Positions 33,975-47,186 of a stretch of 64,000 bases of DNA are shown here, piece by piece. The notes below the pieces were generated by a model. The model made no database searches. It was not told the DNA's origin and saw only the letters and a list, made by a program, of their open reading frames with translations. The position numbers and the translations under genes are program-made. Source of the stretch: Gottschalkiaceae bacterium SANA (GTDB lineage Bacteria; Bacillota; Clostridia; Tissierellales; GPF-1). The stretch lies in NCBI GenBank assembly GCA_036323355.1, contig AP028876.1:3224001-3288000 (forward strand), given 5' to 3'. Each line of letters opens with the position of its first letter. Positions within the stretch are counted from its first letter, which is position 1.

Positions 33975-34875
33975 GGAAGCCGTCCACTTCTTGGCGTGTT
34001 GGCAAACTGCTTTGCGCACCGGCCTTTTGTACCGTCAAAGCACCAACCTTGGTCGCAAACTCAATCGCCTCTTCCAGTGATTTCCCTTCCGCCAAGGCAA
34101 CCGCTACACCACCATTAAAACTATCGCCAGCTGCTGTTGTATCCACCGCTTTGACCTTGAAAGCAGGGAATTGACGACTGCCATTCTCATCAATCACCAG
34201 ACAACCCTTAGAACCCAAGGTTACAATCAAAACTTTAACGCCTTTAGCCATCATGGCTTTTGCTGCTGCTTGAAGCTCATCTTGACTTTCGGTCGGCATA
34301 CCAGAAAGAATCGCCAATTCAGTTTCATTCGGTGTTAAATAATCAACATTTTGAATGAGTTCATCTGCCAAAGGCACGGCAGGTGCTGGATTCAAAATCG
34401 TTACTTTCCCTTGTTCCTTTGCTAACTTAAGCGCATAAGTTACCGTATCTAAAGGGCTTTCCAATTGTGTAATCACAATCTCCGATTCCTCAATAACCGA
34501 TTTTGCCGCATCAATATCTGCTGGCTTCAATTCCGCATTGGCACCCGGAACAACCACAATCGCATTATCTCCGTCAGCTTGTACGGTAATCAAAGCAATC
34601 CCTGTTGAGGTTGGCGCTTTTGTTACGCCTTGCGTATCTACTTTCGCATCCTTCAAAGCTTGGATTAAGGCTTGACCAAAAGCATCTTGGCCCACTTTTC
34701 CAACCATAGCAACATGGCCTTGCAAACGCCCCATGGCCGCCGCTTGATTGGCACCCTTGCCTCCAGGAACTTGATTAAAACTTTCTCCCAAAACAGTTTC
34801 GCCAACAACAGGAATTCGCTGACCCCTTGCTACCAAATCCATATTTAAACTTCCTACCACACAAATCTTTCCCAT
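33967..34875 (-). CDS. rbsK: Ribokinase
   Basis: A 302-residue sugar kinase of the PfkB family. Sugar-binding signature SLNMDLVARG and GGKGANQAAAMGRL are in the first 60 residues; the catalytic aspartate is in TTAAGDSFNGGVA. AAGGAGG lies ahead of ATG 34875. ATP-dependent phosphorylation of ribose to ribose-5-P would feed the pentose pathway, for which RpiB is encoded about 16 kb away. No ribose transporter is adjacent; the partner gene is RNase H, an unrelated function. Confidence 0.92.
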   Translation of the reverse strand: MGKICVVGSLNMDLVARGQRIPVVGETVLGESFNQVPGGKGANQAAAMGRLQGHVAMVGKVGQDAFGQALIQALKDAKVDTQGVTKAPTSTGIALITVQADGDNAIVVVPGANAELKPADIDAAKSVIEESEIVITQLESPLDTVTYALKLAKEQGKVTILNPAPAVPLADELIQNVDYLTPNETELAILSGMPTESQDELQAAAKAMMAKGVKVLIVTLGSKGCLVIDENGSRQFPAFKVKAVDTTAAGDSFNGGVAVALAEGKSLEEAIEFATKVGALTVQKAGAQSSLPTRQEVDGFRG

Positions 34876-35005
34876 GTGAATCCTCCTTGTTTTCATTTTC
34901 AGTCCTATTGTATCAAATTCTAGAAATTTCTACACCACTACATCACGAATTCATACACATTTCACAAAAATTGGGATACAATAAAAGGAACAAGGAGGTG
35001 AAAGT

Positions 35006-35596
35006 ATGAAGAAATTTTTCAAAGGGTTATTCCTTTTGATCCTTATTCTCGCTTTGATCGGCGTTGGACTGATCTTCACCGTGAGACCCGACAATCCCAA
35101 TCAATACACACTCGTCAAAGAACAGCCGCAATTGCAGGATATTATCTCCGGTGCAGAACTAGGCGTAATGGATGGCTTGCGACTAAGTTTTTCTGAAACG
35201 CTTCTTAACCAAATTTTCTCTAATGGCATTCTTCAGTCTTTAAATGAAAATCCGAAAGCAGGTGTTGAGTTTAATGGTTCAAGACTCTATATTCAACAAG
35301 AAATCCTACATGTTGGTGCATCACTCGAATATTATCGCATCCCGATTGGCCTTGACGCCATTGCAAATGTTGATGTAGAAGGCGATGAAGTAGTTATCAC
35401 CTTTACCGATATTCAAGTAGGTGCATTGACTTTACCAGATTCAATTTACAACCGAATCATTGACACTGAGGAGTATCGCTTCCCTCGAAAAATGGAGATG
35501 TTCACAATCGATTCCTTTGATTTTGTTAATGATCAACTGGTCGTTTACTTTTCCATTGAAGCAGACCAATTGCTTCAACAGTTTACAAACAAATAA
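35006..35596 (+). CDS. Membrane-anchored protein, YpmS/DUF2140-like
   Basis: A 196-residue protein with a single N-terminal helix (KKFFKGLFLLILILALIGVGLIF, uncleaved by appearance) and an extracellular beta-rich domain. It resembles the YpmS group of small anchored Firmicute proteins in its layout (helix, FSETLLNQIF, ...IPIGLDAIANVD, late FDFVNDQLVVYF). AAGGAGGTG precedes the ATG. The function is not known. Confidence 0.65.
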   Translation: MKKFFKGLFLLILILALIGVGLIFTVRPDNPNQYTLVKEQPQLQDIISGAELGVMDGLRLSFSETLLNQIFSNGILQSLNENPKAGVEFNGSRLYIQQEILHVGASLEYYRIPIGLDAIANVDVEGDEVVITFTDIQVGALTLPDSIYNRIIDTEEYRFPRKMEMFTIDSFDFVNDQLVVYFSIEADQLLQQFTNK

Positions 35597-35615
35597 TTGG
35601 CAATCAATTAAAAAC

Positions 35616-35665
35616 AAGACCCATCGACGAGTCACGCATAATATGCGGCCTCGTCGATGGGTCTT
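35616..35665. terminator. Bidirectional terminator between YpmS-like and M23 peptidase genes
   Basis: A perfect 16-bp stem (AAGACCCATCGACGAG at 35616-35631 and its complement at 35650-35665) with a nested CGCATA/TATGCG in the loop. The minus strand continues TTGTTTTT, the plus strand ATTACATTCTTG. Confidence 0.8.
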
Positions 35666-35708
35666 ATTACATTCTTGTTCTTCGGATCCTTTCGGATCGT
35701 CAACAATT

Positions 35709-36806
35709 CTATTGCTCTAGGAATAACTCAGGGTCGATATAGGCCCCGTTGATTTTAATTTCATAGTGGATATGCGGTCCCGTACTAAGCCCCGTGCTAC
35801 CCACTTTAGCAATGGTCTGGCCCTGTATGACTTCATCGCCCTTACTGACCAGTAACTTCGAGGCATGGGCATAAACTGTTTCCAGTCCATTGGCATGTTG
35901 AATCGTTACCATATAGCCATAGCCGTACTGATACCCGGCTGAAGTAACAACCCCTTCGGCAGTTGCAAAAATCGGTGATCCATAATCCCCAGGAATATCC
36001 ACACCAGTATGATTAGACCGTCCATTTAATATTGGATGACGTCTTGTGCCAAAAGGAGAACTGATTCGTCTGCCTTCTACCGGCCAAATTCGAGGTACAT
36101 CCTCCATAAAGGCCGTTAATTGCTCTTCAATTTCAAGCAGCCTATCCGTTTCTGGCGAGCCTTCTTCCATGGTTAACCAATCAGCAATCTCTGCCACATT
36201 GACAATCATATCGTCAATTTCTTCAGAAGAATCCATCAAGGGTTCAATTTCTTCCCGAGAACCCGACCGATCCTGCAATTGAATATTGGCCGAAAGCATA
36301 TATGTTTGTGCCAGCACTTCCGTTTTTTCTACCAACACTTCCAACTGATCTGTCATCTCGCTGGTCGTTTCCCGGTAGTCTTTAATAATTTCCAGATCCT
36401 CGGCTATATCATCAGTCCTCATCGCCAACGTATTCTGCTGTGTTTCAATCAACTCGTCCTTGGCAACCGCTTGCGCCTGCAAACTTGCCACTTGCGTGCG
36501 AAGATCACCAACTTCTGCTGTCATCATCGTCACAAAAACAAACATTCCAACCACGGCAAGGCCTAAAGCCCATTTTAACTTTCGGCGAAAATGGCGAACA
36601 TAATACACCTTTTGTTCTTGGTCTTTCAAATGATGAATCCGAATTTCAGTACTATGCTGCAGGAGAATTTCTTTCTCCTTGGAAAACCAATTCTTCGCCT
36701 TGCTTTTCCCTCGCATTATATCTGCACCCAGATCTCTCACTACCTGCCCCAATTGGGCCATGAGGCTTTTCGATTTTTCTTGATCGTTCTTGTTTTGTTT
36801 ATTCAA
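35709..36806 (-). CDS. M23-family (LytM) peptidase with coiled coil and membrane anchor
   Basis: A 365-residue protein. One transmembrane helix lies near residues 73-95, preceded by a basic cytoplasmic segment, followed by a predicted coiled coil (about 95-230: VASLQAQAVAKDELIETQQ). The C-terminal zinc peptidase domain has NHTGVDI and HIHYE for the metal, and SSPFGTRRHP at its start. I use TTG 36806 after GGGGG because no ATG fits upstream; ATG 36761 is an alternative. It is a probable cell-wall hydrolase, or a non-catalytic activator in the EnvC style, active outside the membrane. Confidence 0.88.
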   Translation of the reverse strand: MNKQNKNDQEKSKSLMAQLGQVVRDLGADIMRGKSKAKNWFSKEKEILLQHSTEIRIHHLKDQEQKVYYVRHFRRKLKWALGLAVVGMFVFVTMMTAEVGDLRTQVASLQAQAVAKDELIETQQNTLAMRTDDIAEDLEIIKDYRETTSEMTDQLEVLVEKTEVLAQTYMLSANIQLQDRSGSREEIEPLMDSSEEIDDMIVNVAEIADWLTMEEGSPETDRLLEIEEQLTAFMEDVPRIWPVEGRRISSPFGTRRHPILNGRSNHTGVDIPGDYGSPIFATAEGVVTSAGYQYGYGYMVTIQHANGLETVYAHASKLLVSKGDEVIQGQTIAKVGSTGLSTGPHIHYEIKINGAYIDPELFLEQ

Positions 36807-36956
36807 TCTCTTCCCCCGCTTCCCGTCGGTTTCCAGACGTAAAGTTATTATATCATCGATTCGGGGGTAATCTCAAGAATAATCTGAAAATGGAAATATC
36901 AAGCAGATTGTGTTCAAGCAATCGAACCTAAAGAAAAAACAGGGAGAAATCCCTGT

Positions 36957-39101
36957 TTATAGTATGCTTAAAAAAATGTCTATTAACTTTGGATCAAACT
37001 TTGACCCAGACTCTTGGCGCAAGATTTCTATGGCCTCTTCCCGACTCCACTTTTCCCGATAACACCGATCATGAGTCATGGCGTCAAAGGCCTCGATAAT
37101 ACCAATCAGCCGTGCCGTCAAAGGAATCTCATCCCCCTTTAGTCCATGGGGATAGCCCGTTCCATCCCAATGCTCATGGTGGAGCAAGATATCGTTCGCC
37201 ACCAAGGCAAGATCATTGAGTCCCGAAGCAATCCGGTATCCAATCTCCGAATGCTTCTGCATAATATCCCATTCTTCCTTGTTTAAGGTATCCGGCTTAT
37301 ACAGTATTTCTTTTGGTGTCGCCAATTTTCCGATGTCGTGGGCATAGGCCAATTTTTTTAATGCCATTTTATCTTGATCATTCAGACTCATGGCATCCGC
37401 CATTTTGATCACCATGTCTTGAATTCGAGTGAAATGATCAAAATTTTCATGAGTACGCGAATCCAGAGATTCAATCAAAGTCGCTGACATACTGTCGCGC
37501 TCTTTCCGTTTCTCCCACAATTTGTTGCGGTACATCTGATCTTCCGCCTTTTGGTAGCTCTCCGCTAAGCGTTTCCCCTTGGATTCAATCACGCCAAAAC
37601 CGCTAGAGACACTCGCTTGAATCGGTAGGTCAAAAGCACCCACTTTTTTTCTGATCTTCTTTTGCCGTTCAGAGATCTCATCAACTTCCACGTTTGGAAT
37701 AATAACAGCAAATTCATCCCCGCCAATCCTGAAAATTTTTGTCGGAGTTTCAAATTCAGACTTCAAGCTTGCTGCAAAAGTCGTCAATAGCAAATCACCT
37801 TCACCATGACCAAATCCATCATTCAATAACTTCAAACCGTCCACATCAAACAGCAAAATTCCTACGGGATACTGCTCCTCGGGAAGGTTGCTACGAATAT
37901 ACCGTTCAAAGGCATTGCGATTATAAGTACCCGTCAAAATATCATGATGGGCAAGAAACTCAACGCGTTGCCGTTCCATTTTCTTCTCATCAATATCTCG
38001 GATTACGCCAATAATTCGCTTCGCTTTTCCATCCTTGTCATAAGCTACATTCTTCAAACTCATTTCAATCCAGCGCTCTATACCCTCAAGACGAAGGCGC
38101 ATCTCAATTGAAAAAGCCTCCAATTGACCATCTAGCAATTTGCGTCGTTTCTCAGCAATTTCACCTTGATCAGCAGGATGAATATCCGAAAAGAAAGAAT
38201 CAAAATCATCAATATTCATAATTTTACAGCCGTTAAAGATCCGCCCCTCTGCATGGACACGGTCCTCATCCATTTCAATATCCAAAAATGCAAGATCAGC
38301 GGTATCGATTGCCATTTTAAGCCGTTCTCTCTCAATTTCCAAATTCCGTTGTTTTTTCACCATGATAGTAACATCCGAAAAAATTGTAATGAATTTCATA
38401 ATGGCCGGTGAGTAAGCATGAATTTTCCAATGCTTGTTCAAATCTTCACCATAGTGGATAAAATTCTTAGCCTGTCGATTGACAGCTACATCTCCATATT
38501 CTTTAATTAAAGAGAGAGGTGTTGCCGGCAGAATTTCCTTTACAGTTTTCCCAATCACATCTTCTCGCTTCAATCCCAATAGGCTACAAAACGATTGATT
38601 CACTTCTAAAAACCGATAGTCCACCGGATTTTTCTGGTCATCTAAAATAATCTGATGTACCGCAACGCCTTCTTCCAGATGCTTGAACACATTATAATCC
38701 GAACCCATGCTATTTTCACCGTATCCCAGCATCGACTTCAATTCATTTTTCTCCCGCAAGACTACATAAAGGTATGGATCCACTTGCTCGTTAAGTAAAG
38801 TTGCGGTGATCACAACGTCTACTAGCTGCCCATTCTTCTTCCGGTGAACGTCTAGCATCTCGCCGTAGCCATTTTCACGAATTTTCTTCCATCGGTCATT
38901 CCAATCTTTCTCTAGAAAGGTCTCGCTGATTTCCCAAATTGAAAGGGCTTTCAACTCTGTTATTGTATAGCCTAAAAAATCCAGTACTGCTGGATTTCCA
39001 TAAAAGCAACGCCCGATTTCATCAATTAGAAACAAAGGATCTTGCACCCGTCGAAAAACTCGATCCATTTCTTTTAGCACATTGACTTGTTGTCCACGCA
39101 T
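36957..39101 (-). CDS. PAS-PAS-PAS-GGDEF-HD-GYP signalling protein
   Basis: A 714-residue soluble protein. Three PAS-like modules fill the first 380 residues (IDEIGRCFYGNPAVLDFLGYT; VNQSFCSLLGLKREDVIGKTV; a third near 255-370 with IIGVIRDIDEKK). A GGDEF domain with intact GGDEF (FRIGGDEFAVI) follows, then a full HD-GYP domain (HDIGKLATPKEIL, HHEHWDGTGYPHGL). It could both make and degrade c-di-GMP, or one activity may regulate the other. The ATG at 39101 follows GAGAGGA. Monocistronic. Confidence 0.9.
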   Translation of the reverse strand: MRGQQVNVLKEMDRVFRRVQDPLFLIDEIGRCFYGNPAVLDFLGYTITELKALSIWEISETFLEKDWNDRWKKIRENGYGEMLDVHRKKNGQLVDVVITATLLNEQVDPYLYVVLREKNELKSMLGYGENSMGSDYNVFKHLEEGVAVHQIILDDQKNPVDYRFLEVNQSFCSLLGLKREDVIGKTVKEILPATPLSLIKEYGDVAVNRQAKNFIHYGEDLNKHWKIHAYSPAIMKFITIFSDVTIMVKKQRNLEIERERLKMAIDTADLAFLDIEMDEDRVHAEGRIFNGCKIMNIDDFDSFFSDIHPADQGEIAEKRRKLLDGQLEAFSIEMRLRLEGIERWIEMSLKNVAYDKDGKAKRIIGVIRDIDEKKMERQRVEFLAHHDILTGTYNRNAFERYIRSNLPEEQYPVGILLFDVDGLKLLNDGFGHGEGDLLLTTFAASLKSEFETPTKIFRIGGDEFAVIIPNVEVDEISERQKKIRKKVGAFDLPIQASVSSGFGVIESKGKRLAESYQKAEDQMYRNKLWEKRKERDSMSATLIESLDSRTHENFDHFTRIQDMVIKMADAMSLNDQDKMALKKLAYAHDIGKLATPKEILYKPDTLNKEEWDIMQKHSEIGYRIASGLNDLALVANDILLHHEHWDGTGYPHGLKGDEIPLTARLIGIIEAFDAMTHDRCYREKWSREEAIEILRQESGSKFDPKLIDIFLSIL

Positions 39102-39186
39102 CTTTCGTCCTCTCCCTATTGGCCTAGTACCCTTATTGTACAAGATGACAGAAGAAGCGTCCAATAATTTACAATTATAAATTTCT

Positions 39187-39217
39187 TAAAAAAAATCAGC
39201 TCCCAAAAGGAGCTGAT
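39187..39217 (-). terminator. Terminator of mreB
   Basis: Perfect nine-base stem ATCAGCTCC / GGAGCTGAT; the minus-strand transcript continues into eight Ts. Confidence 0.9.
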
Positions 39218-39230
39218 TACAATTCTTCAT

Positions 39231-40253
39231 TTAATAATACATGGTATCTTTTTTCAACACGCTACTCGCCAAAACATCAAAATGTTCCAAAGCCTTTCCT
39301 GTCCCTACAGCCACGCAAGAGATGGCATCTTCGGCTACATAAACTGGAATGCCCGTACGCTTTTGCAACAACTTATCAAGACCGCCTAGCATGGAAGCGC
39401 CACCTGCCATGATAATTCCTTTGTCCGCAATATCTGCAGCCAATTCCGGCGGTGTTTTCTCCAAGACAGAGTGAACAGCATCGGCAATGGAGGCAACCGG
39501 CTCTTCAATCGCTTCACGAATTTCTGAAGAAGAAACCTTGATGGTTTTCGGCAAACCAGAAACGAGATTTCGACCCCGAGCATCCATATATTTTTCTTGA
39601 TCCAAAGGATATGCAGAACCGATGTTGATCTTTAAATCTTCAGCGGTACGTTCTCCGATCATCATATTATGCTTCTTGCGCATGTATCGCATAATCGCCT
39701 CATCGAATTTATTGCCAGCAACCTTGATCGATCGACTCACAACAATACCACCCAATGAAATCACGGCAATATCCGTGGTTCCGCCGCCCATATCAATAAT
39801 CAAATGGCCGTCGGGTTGCGTAATGTCGAGTCCAGCACCAATAGCAGCTGCCACTGGTTCTTCAATGAGATAGGTTTTTGAAGCACCCGCTTGGTTCGAA
39901 GCGGATACAACAGCACGTTTCTCCACTTCTGTTACACCACTTGGCACGCAGACAATAATCTTGGGTTTGAATAGAGAAGTCCCAATTGATTTCTTGATGA
40001 AATACTTCAGCATTTTTTCTGTCACATCATAATCTGAAATTACGCCGTCTTTCAATGGTTTAATCGCTACAATATTCCCTGGCGTACGACCCAGCATTTG
40101 GCGAGCTTCTTCGCCGACTGCTAAAATTTTGTTGGTATTTCTGTCCAAGGCAACCACCGAAGGTTCGCTTAAAACGATTCCTTTTTTTTCCACATAAACG
40201 AGGATGGAGGTGGTTCCCAAATCAATTCCGATATTTTCTCTAAAAAATCCCAT
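39231..40253 (-). CDS. mreB: MreB/Mbl rod-shape-determining actin homologue
   Basis: A 340-residue actin-fold ATPase. Phosphate 1 motif IGIDLGTTS, connect 1 (NIVAIKPLKDGVISDYDVTEKMLKYF), phosphate 2 (LIDMGGGTTDIAV) and adenosine motif (IMAGGASMLGGLD) are intact, with a full EEPVAAAIGAG segment. The ATG at 40253 follows AGGGTGA. It organises cell-wall synthesis along the long axis, so a rod-shaped cell is expected. Monocistronic, between a TTGGAA-16-TATAAT promoter and its own terminator; mreC/mreD are not adjacent, which fits an Mbl-type copy. Confidence 0.93.
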   Translation of the reverse strand: MGFFRENIGIDLGTTSILVYVEKKGIVLSEPSVVALDRNTNKILAVGEEARQMLGRTPGNIVAIKPLKDGVISDYDVTEKMLKYFIKKSIGTSLFKPKIIVCVPSGVTEVEKRAVVSASNQAGASKTYLIEEPVAAAIGAGLDITQPDGHLIIDMGGGTTDIAVISLGGIVVSRSIKVAGNKFDEAIMRYMRKKHNMMIGERTAEDLKINIGSAYPLDQEKYMDARGRNLVSGLPKTIKVSSSEIREAIEEPVASIADAVHSVLEKTPPELAADIADKGIIMAGGASMLGGLDKLLQKRTGIPVYVAEDAISCVAVGTGKALEHFDVLASSVLKKDTMYY

Positions 40254-40299
40254 TTTTTCACCCTGCTCTTTCCGCAAATTCGCTGTAATATTCTTATTC

Positions 40300-40327
40300 A
40301 TTATATCATAGCCGCTTTTCATTCCAA
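40300..40327 (-). promoter_or_regulatory. Promoter of mreB
   Basis: On the minus strand TTGGAA (40322-40327), 16 bp, TATAAT (40300-40305), about 40 nt before the start codon. Confidence 0.8.
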
Positions 40328-40424
40328 CATGAAATTATTAAATACCTTGAAGATTAACAAAAAATTAATACAGCTTTTACCCATTGACCTACAGAAAATG
40401 CTTACGGGTAAAGCTTCACCGTAA

Positions 40425-40455
40425 GAAAAAACCACTAGCCCCGAAGGCTAGTGGT
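40425..40455 (-). terminator. Terminator of the atp operon, overlapping the atpC stop
   Basis: A ten-base perfect stem (ACCACTAGCC 40431-40440, GGCTAGTGGT 40446-40455) and six Ts on the minus strand. The TAG stop of atpC (40448-40450) lies within the stem. A second hairpin (CTTACGG / CCGTAAG, 40401-40425) follows. Confidence 0.9.
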
Positions 40456-40852
40456 TTCGTTTTGCTACATCAATTCTTGTAATGGCACGTCTGAGGGCTG
40501 CTTCAGCCCGAACCAGATCCAAATCTGTCGGTCCGTGCTTCAATCGATCCTTGGCACGCTCCATCGCCGCTGCGGCGCGATCAATATCAATCTCGTCCGG
40601 CCACTCGGCTGAATCTGTTACAATCATAATATAGTTTTCTTTCACCTCGGCATAACCGGAAGAAATGGCCGCTTCCTTCCACTGGCCCGCCTGTTTGATT
40701 TTCAATCGAGCAATTCCCAATTGTGTCACCATCGGATAATGACCCTTCAAGATCCCTAGGTCTCCTTCAGTCCCCCGAATAATGACCATTTCAACCTCTT
40801 CAGAAAAGAAATGGCGATTGGGTGTTACCACATCGAGTCGGAACGTTGACAT
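40448..40852 (-). CDS. atpC: ATP synthase F1 epsilon subunit
   Basis: A 134-residue subunit: an N-terminal beta sandwich (RLDVVTPNRHFFSEEVEMVIIRG) and a C-terminal helical hairpin with DIDRAAAAMERAKDRL, the part that can inhibit ATP hydrolysis. Last gene of the atp operon, 12 bp behind atpD; its stop codon lies in the terminator stem. Confidence 0.95.
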   Translation of the reverse strand: MSTFRLDVVTPNRHFFSEEVEMVIIRGTEGDLGILKGHYPMVTQLGIARLKIKQAGQWKEAAISSGYAEVKENYIMIVTDSAEWPDEIDIDRAAAAMERAKDRLKHGPTDLDLVRAEAALRRAITRIDVAKRNH

Positions 40853-40864
40853 CCGATCCCTCCT

Positions 40865-42271
<1,407 letters not shown>

Positions 42272-42282
42272 TCACTCCTTTA

Positions 42283-43140
42283 TTACAATGCATTTGCGCC
42301 GCTGACAATCTCCGTGATTTCCTGTGTGATCGCCGCTTGTCGCGCCCTGTTTTTCAAAAGATCTAGGTCTTTGATTAATTCTTCTGCGTTATCAGTCGCA
42401 CTTTCCATGGCAACCCGTCTTGCGCCCTGCTCACTGGCAGAGGCTTCAATTAAGGCTCCATACACGGCGCCAAAAACATACTTCGGCACCAAATAACCCA
42501 ACACGACTTCTGGTGATGGTTCATATTCAATCAACGCTTGTCTCTTGTCCTTTTGAGAATCCTCTTTCAGACCTTCCGCAGGCAATAACTTCAAGACTTT
42601 CGGATCATAGGAAATAGTCGACTTAAAATGCGTATATACCACATTTACCTCGTCAACTTCACCCCGTTTGAATAGATCGAGGGCTATCTCGCCAATATGT
42701 TTGGCATCCGAAAAAATTGGTGCTTCCGAAATTCCACTGAAGGAATCGACGATATCGTAATTCCTACGAGCAAAATAATTTCTTGCTTTATTGCCAACGA
42801 TCAACAGCTTTACCGAAGAGAGATCCGAGACTTGAGACTCCACCAACTTATTGATATTGGTGTTATAGCCTCCACACAATCCACGATCCGATGCCAAGAC
42901 GATAAAGAGACGTTTTTTTACCTCTCTTGCATCCAGAAACGGATGTTTAATTTTGCCGGAGTTCGCGAGGATTTCTTGAATGCTTTCAATAACAGCAAGA
43001 GAATAAGGTCTAGTTCGATCCAATTGGGCACGAGACTTTCTTAGTTTCGCAGTTGCAACCAATTCCATCGCCTTGGTGATCTTCATCGTGGAATTTACCG
43101 ACTTGATCCGGCTTTTAATCTCTTTCGCATTAACGGCCAT
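42283..43140 (-). CDS. atpG: ATP synthase F1 gamma subunit
   Basis: A 285-residue rotor shaft. N-terminal helix KEIKSRIKSVNSTMKITKAMELVATAKLRK and C-terminal helix ARRVAMESATDNAEELIKDL...ARQAAITQEITEIVSGA flank a Rossmann-like middle (LFIVLASDRGLCGGYN). AAGGAGG precedes the ATG. Length and ends are normal. Confidence 0.96.
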   Translation of the reverse strand: MAVNAKEIKSRIKSVNSTMKITKAMELVATAKLRKSRAQLDRTRPYSLAVIESIQEILANSGKIKHPFLDAREVKKRLFIVLASDRGLCGGYNTNINKLVESQVSDLSSVKLLIVGNKARNYFARRNYDIVDSFSGISEAPIFSDAKHIGEIALDLFKRGEVDEVNVVYTHFKSTISYDPKVLKLLPAEGLKEDSQKDKRQALIEYEPSPEVVLGYLVPKYVFGAVYGALIEASASEQGARRVAMESATDNAEELIKDLDLLKNRARQAAITQEITEIVSGANAL

Positions 43141-43167
43141 TCAATCCCCTCCTTTCTTTCGGCTATT

Positions 43168-45240
<2,073 letters not shown>

Positions 45241-45253
<13 letters not shown>

Positions 45254-45747
45254 GTCGACTCGCCTACTTCATCAATAAATTGATCGATCATGGCCGCGTG
45301 ATCCGCATCCGATAGATCGCGCCCAACAACCTTTGCAGCTGCAAGCACTGCCACATCTACGATCGCTTGTTTCACTTCATCTTGAGACTGCGCTTTTTCC
45401 AAGGCAATCTCTTTTTGTGCCCGTTGAATCAAAGCTCCTGCTTCTTGTTTCGCTTCATTCACCAAACGATCCGACAATTCTTCGCCTCGTTTTCTCGCCT
45501 GGTCAATAATCGCACGGCCTTCTTCTTTTGATTCCAAAATATGACCTTCATATTCCGATTTCAATTCATTCGCCGCCGCATTCATTTTTTCAGCCTCTGA
45601 AATTTCCTTTTGAATCGCCGCTTGACGCTTGGCTAAAAACTCCGTCATTGGAGCCCATAAGTACTTTCTAATGACCAAAAATAGAATAACGGTTGAAACA
45701 ATCTGCAAGCTAAAATTATGAAGATCGGGCAATAAATTAATAGTCAT
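45241..45747 (-). CDS. atpF: ATP synthase Fo b subunit
   Basis: A 168-residue stalk subunit: one N-terminal transmembrane helix (LQIVSTVILFLVIRKYLWAP) and a long charged coiled coil (RQAAIQKEISEAEKMNAAANE onward). AAAGGAGG lies ahead of the ATG. It overlaps atpH by 13 bp. Only one b-type gene is present, so a homodimer is expected. Confidence 0.95.
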
Positions 45748-45786
45748 GCTGCTTGCCCTCCTTTTCTACAATTACTTCGTGTCAAT

Positions 45787-46059
<273 letters not shown>

Positions 46060-46091
46060 CTATACGGTTTTAATCAATGATTTAATGTTGC

Positions 46092-46775
46092 CTAGTCTTC
46101 CATGGCTCCTGAAATAAAGATCATGGTAAGAATTGTAAAGATAAAGGTTTGGATCAATCCTGCAAAGATATCAAAATACGCATGCAGGGCTGGTGCAAGA
46201 ATTGGTGCGAACCAACCCAAAGCGCCGTAGAGCAATCCCATAATCAACGCGCCTGATACAATGTTTCCGAATAGACGAAATGATAATGATACAGGATTTG
46301 CAATTTCACCGAGCAAATTAATCGGCAAAAGAAGCGCAAACGGCTCTGTGAAACTTTTGAAGTAGCCCAATTTTTGTGACTTGAATCCAAAAAACTGAGT
46401 TAAGAAGAATGTCATAATGGCCAAAGCCAAAGTGACATTATAGTCCGATGTTGGCGGTGTAAAGCCAATCAATCCCAAAAGGTTAGCAATTGCCAAATAG
46501 ATGGCCAGCATGCCAATGTAGGGTTCAAACCCTTTCCCCTTTTTCCCCATGGTTGATGCTACATAAGAGTTAATTCCCGTTACAAAGATCTCTAGGATAT
46601 GCATCACACCTTTGGGCGGTTTTGTCGGGTCTGTAGCCTTGATTTTCCGACTCATGATCATAAAGAAAATACTTAAAATCAAGACAATGATGACACTGTT
46701 AACAAGGGTGTCATGAATAAAAATTTGTTGGTCTCCGAGGGCAAATTGCAACCCCATCCTACCTGTTTCTTCCAC
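46092..46775 (-). CDS. atpB: ATP synthase Fo a subunit
   Basis: A 227-residue membrane subunit with about five helices. The essential stator arginine is in SLSFRLFGNIVSGAL. I use GTG 46775, which directly follows the TAA of the upstream atpI gene (TAAGTG) and has GGAGG seven bases away; ATG six codons downstream is less well placed. It forms the ion half-channels against the c ring. Confidence 0.95.
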   Translation of the reverse strand: MEETGRMGLQFALGDQQIFIHDTLVNSVIIVLILSIFFMIMSRKIKATDPTKPPKGVMHILEIFVTGINSYVASTMGKKGKGFEPYIGMLAIYLAIANLLGLIGFTPPTSDYNVTLALAIMTFFLTQFFGFKSQKLGYFKSFTEPFALLLPINLLGEIANPVSLSFRLFGNIVSGALIMGLLYGALGWFAPILAPALHAYFDIFAGLIQTFIFTILTMIFISGAMED

Positions 46776-47186
46776 TTATCTCCCTCCTTTCTTACGGGTT
46801 TTACCTTGCAAACTTTGAAGCACAACATCTGCAAGTATCATACTCTTTACTAAAAAATAACCACAGGCTGTTGCGATTCCATTCGTCGAAGGCGAACGAA
46901 ACGCAAAATATAAGACAATGCCGTAAATCGTATACCGAATCATGTACTGCCCCATGGCATATCCCTGAACTCGGCTTTGCGGCATTGATGTAGTTCGTAT
47001 CAAAGAGAGGGTCATCAATCGAAAGTTCAATAGATTAATGATCGCTCCAATTAAAAAACCCTTAACAATTGGATTTGGATTCGGTAATACCAGGCTAAGG
47101 ATTATGCTAATGACACCGGCAACCACAAGCCCTCGGCTGGTGATTCGTTTGACTGGATCTTCAGAAATCGGGTCCATCATCTTCAT
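46776..47186 (-). CDS. atpI: AtpI-like membrane protein of the ATP synthase operon
   Basis: A 136-residue protein with about four hydrophobic helices and a basic C-terminus (QSLQGKTRKKGGR). Position directly before atpB and size fit the ATP synthase subunit I group, which helps c-ring assembly or ion supply. GGAGG lies six bases before the ATG. It overlaps the preceding atpZ gene by 26 bp. Confidence 0.8.
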   Translation of the reverse strand: MKMMDPISEDPVKRITSRGLVVAGVISIILSLVLPNPNPIVKGFLIGAIINLLNFRLMTLSLIRTTSMPQSRVQGYAMGQYMIRYTIYGIVLYFAFRSPSTNGIATACGYFLVKSMILADVVLQSLQGKTRKKGGR

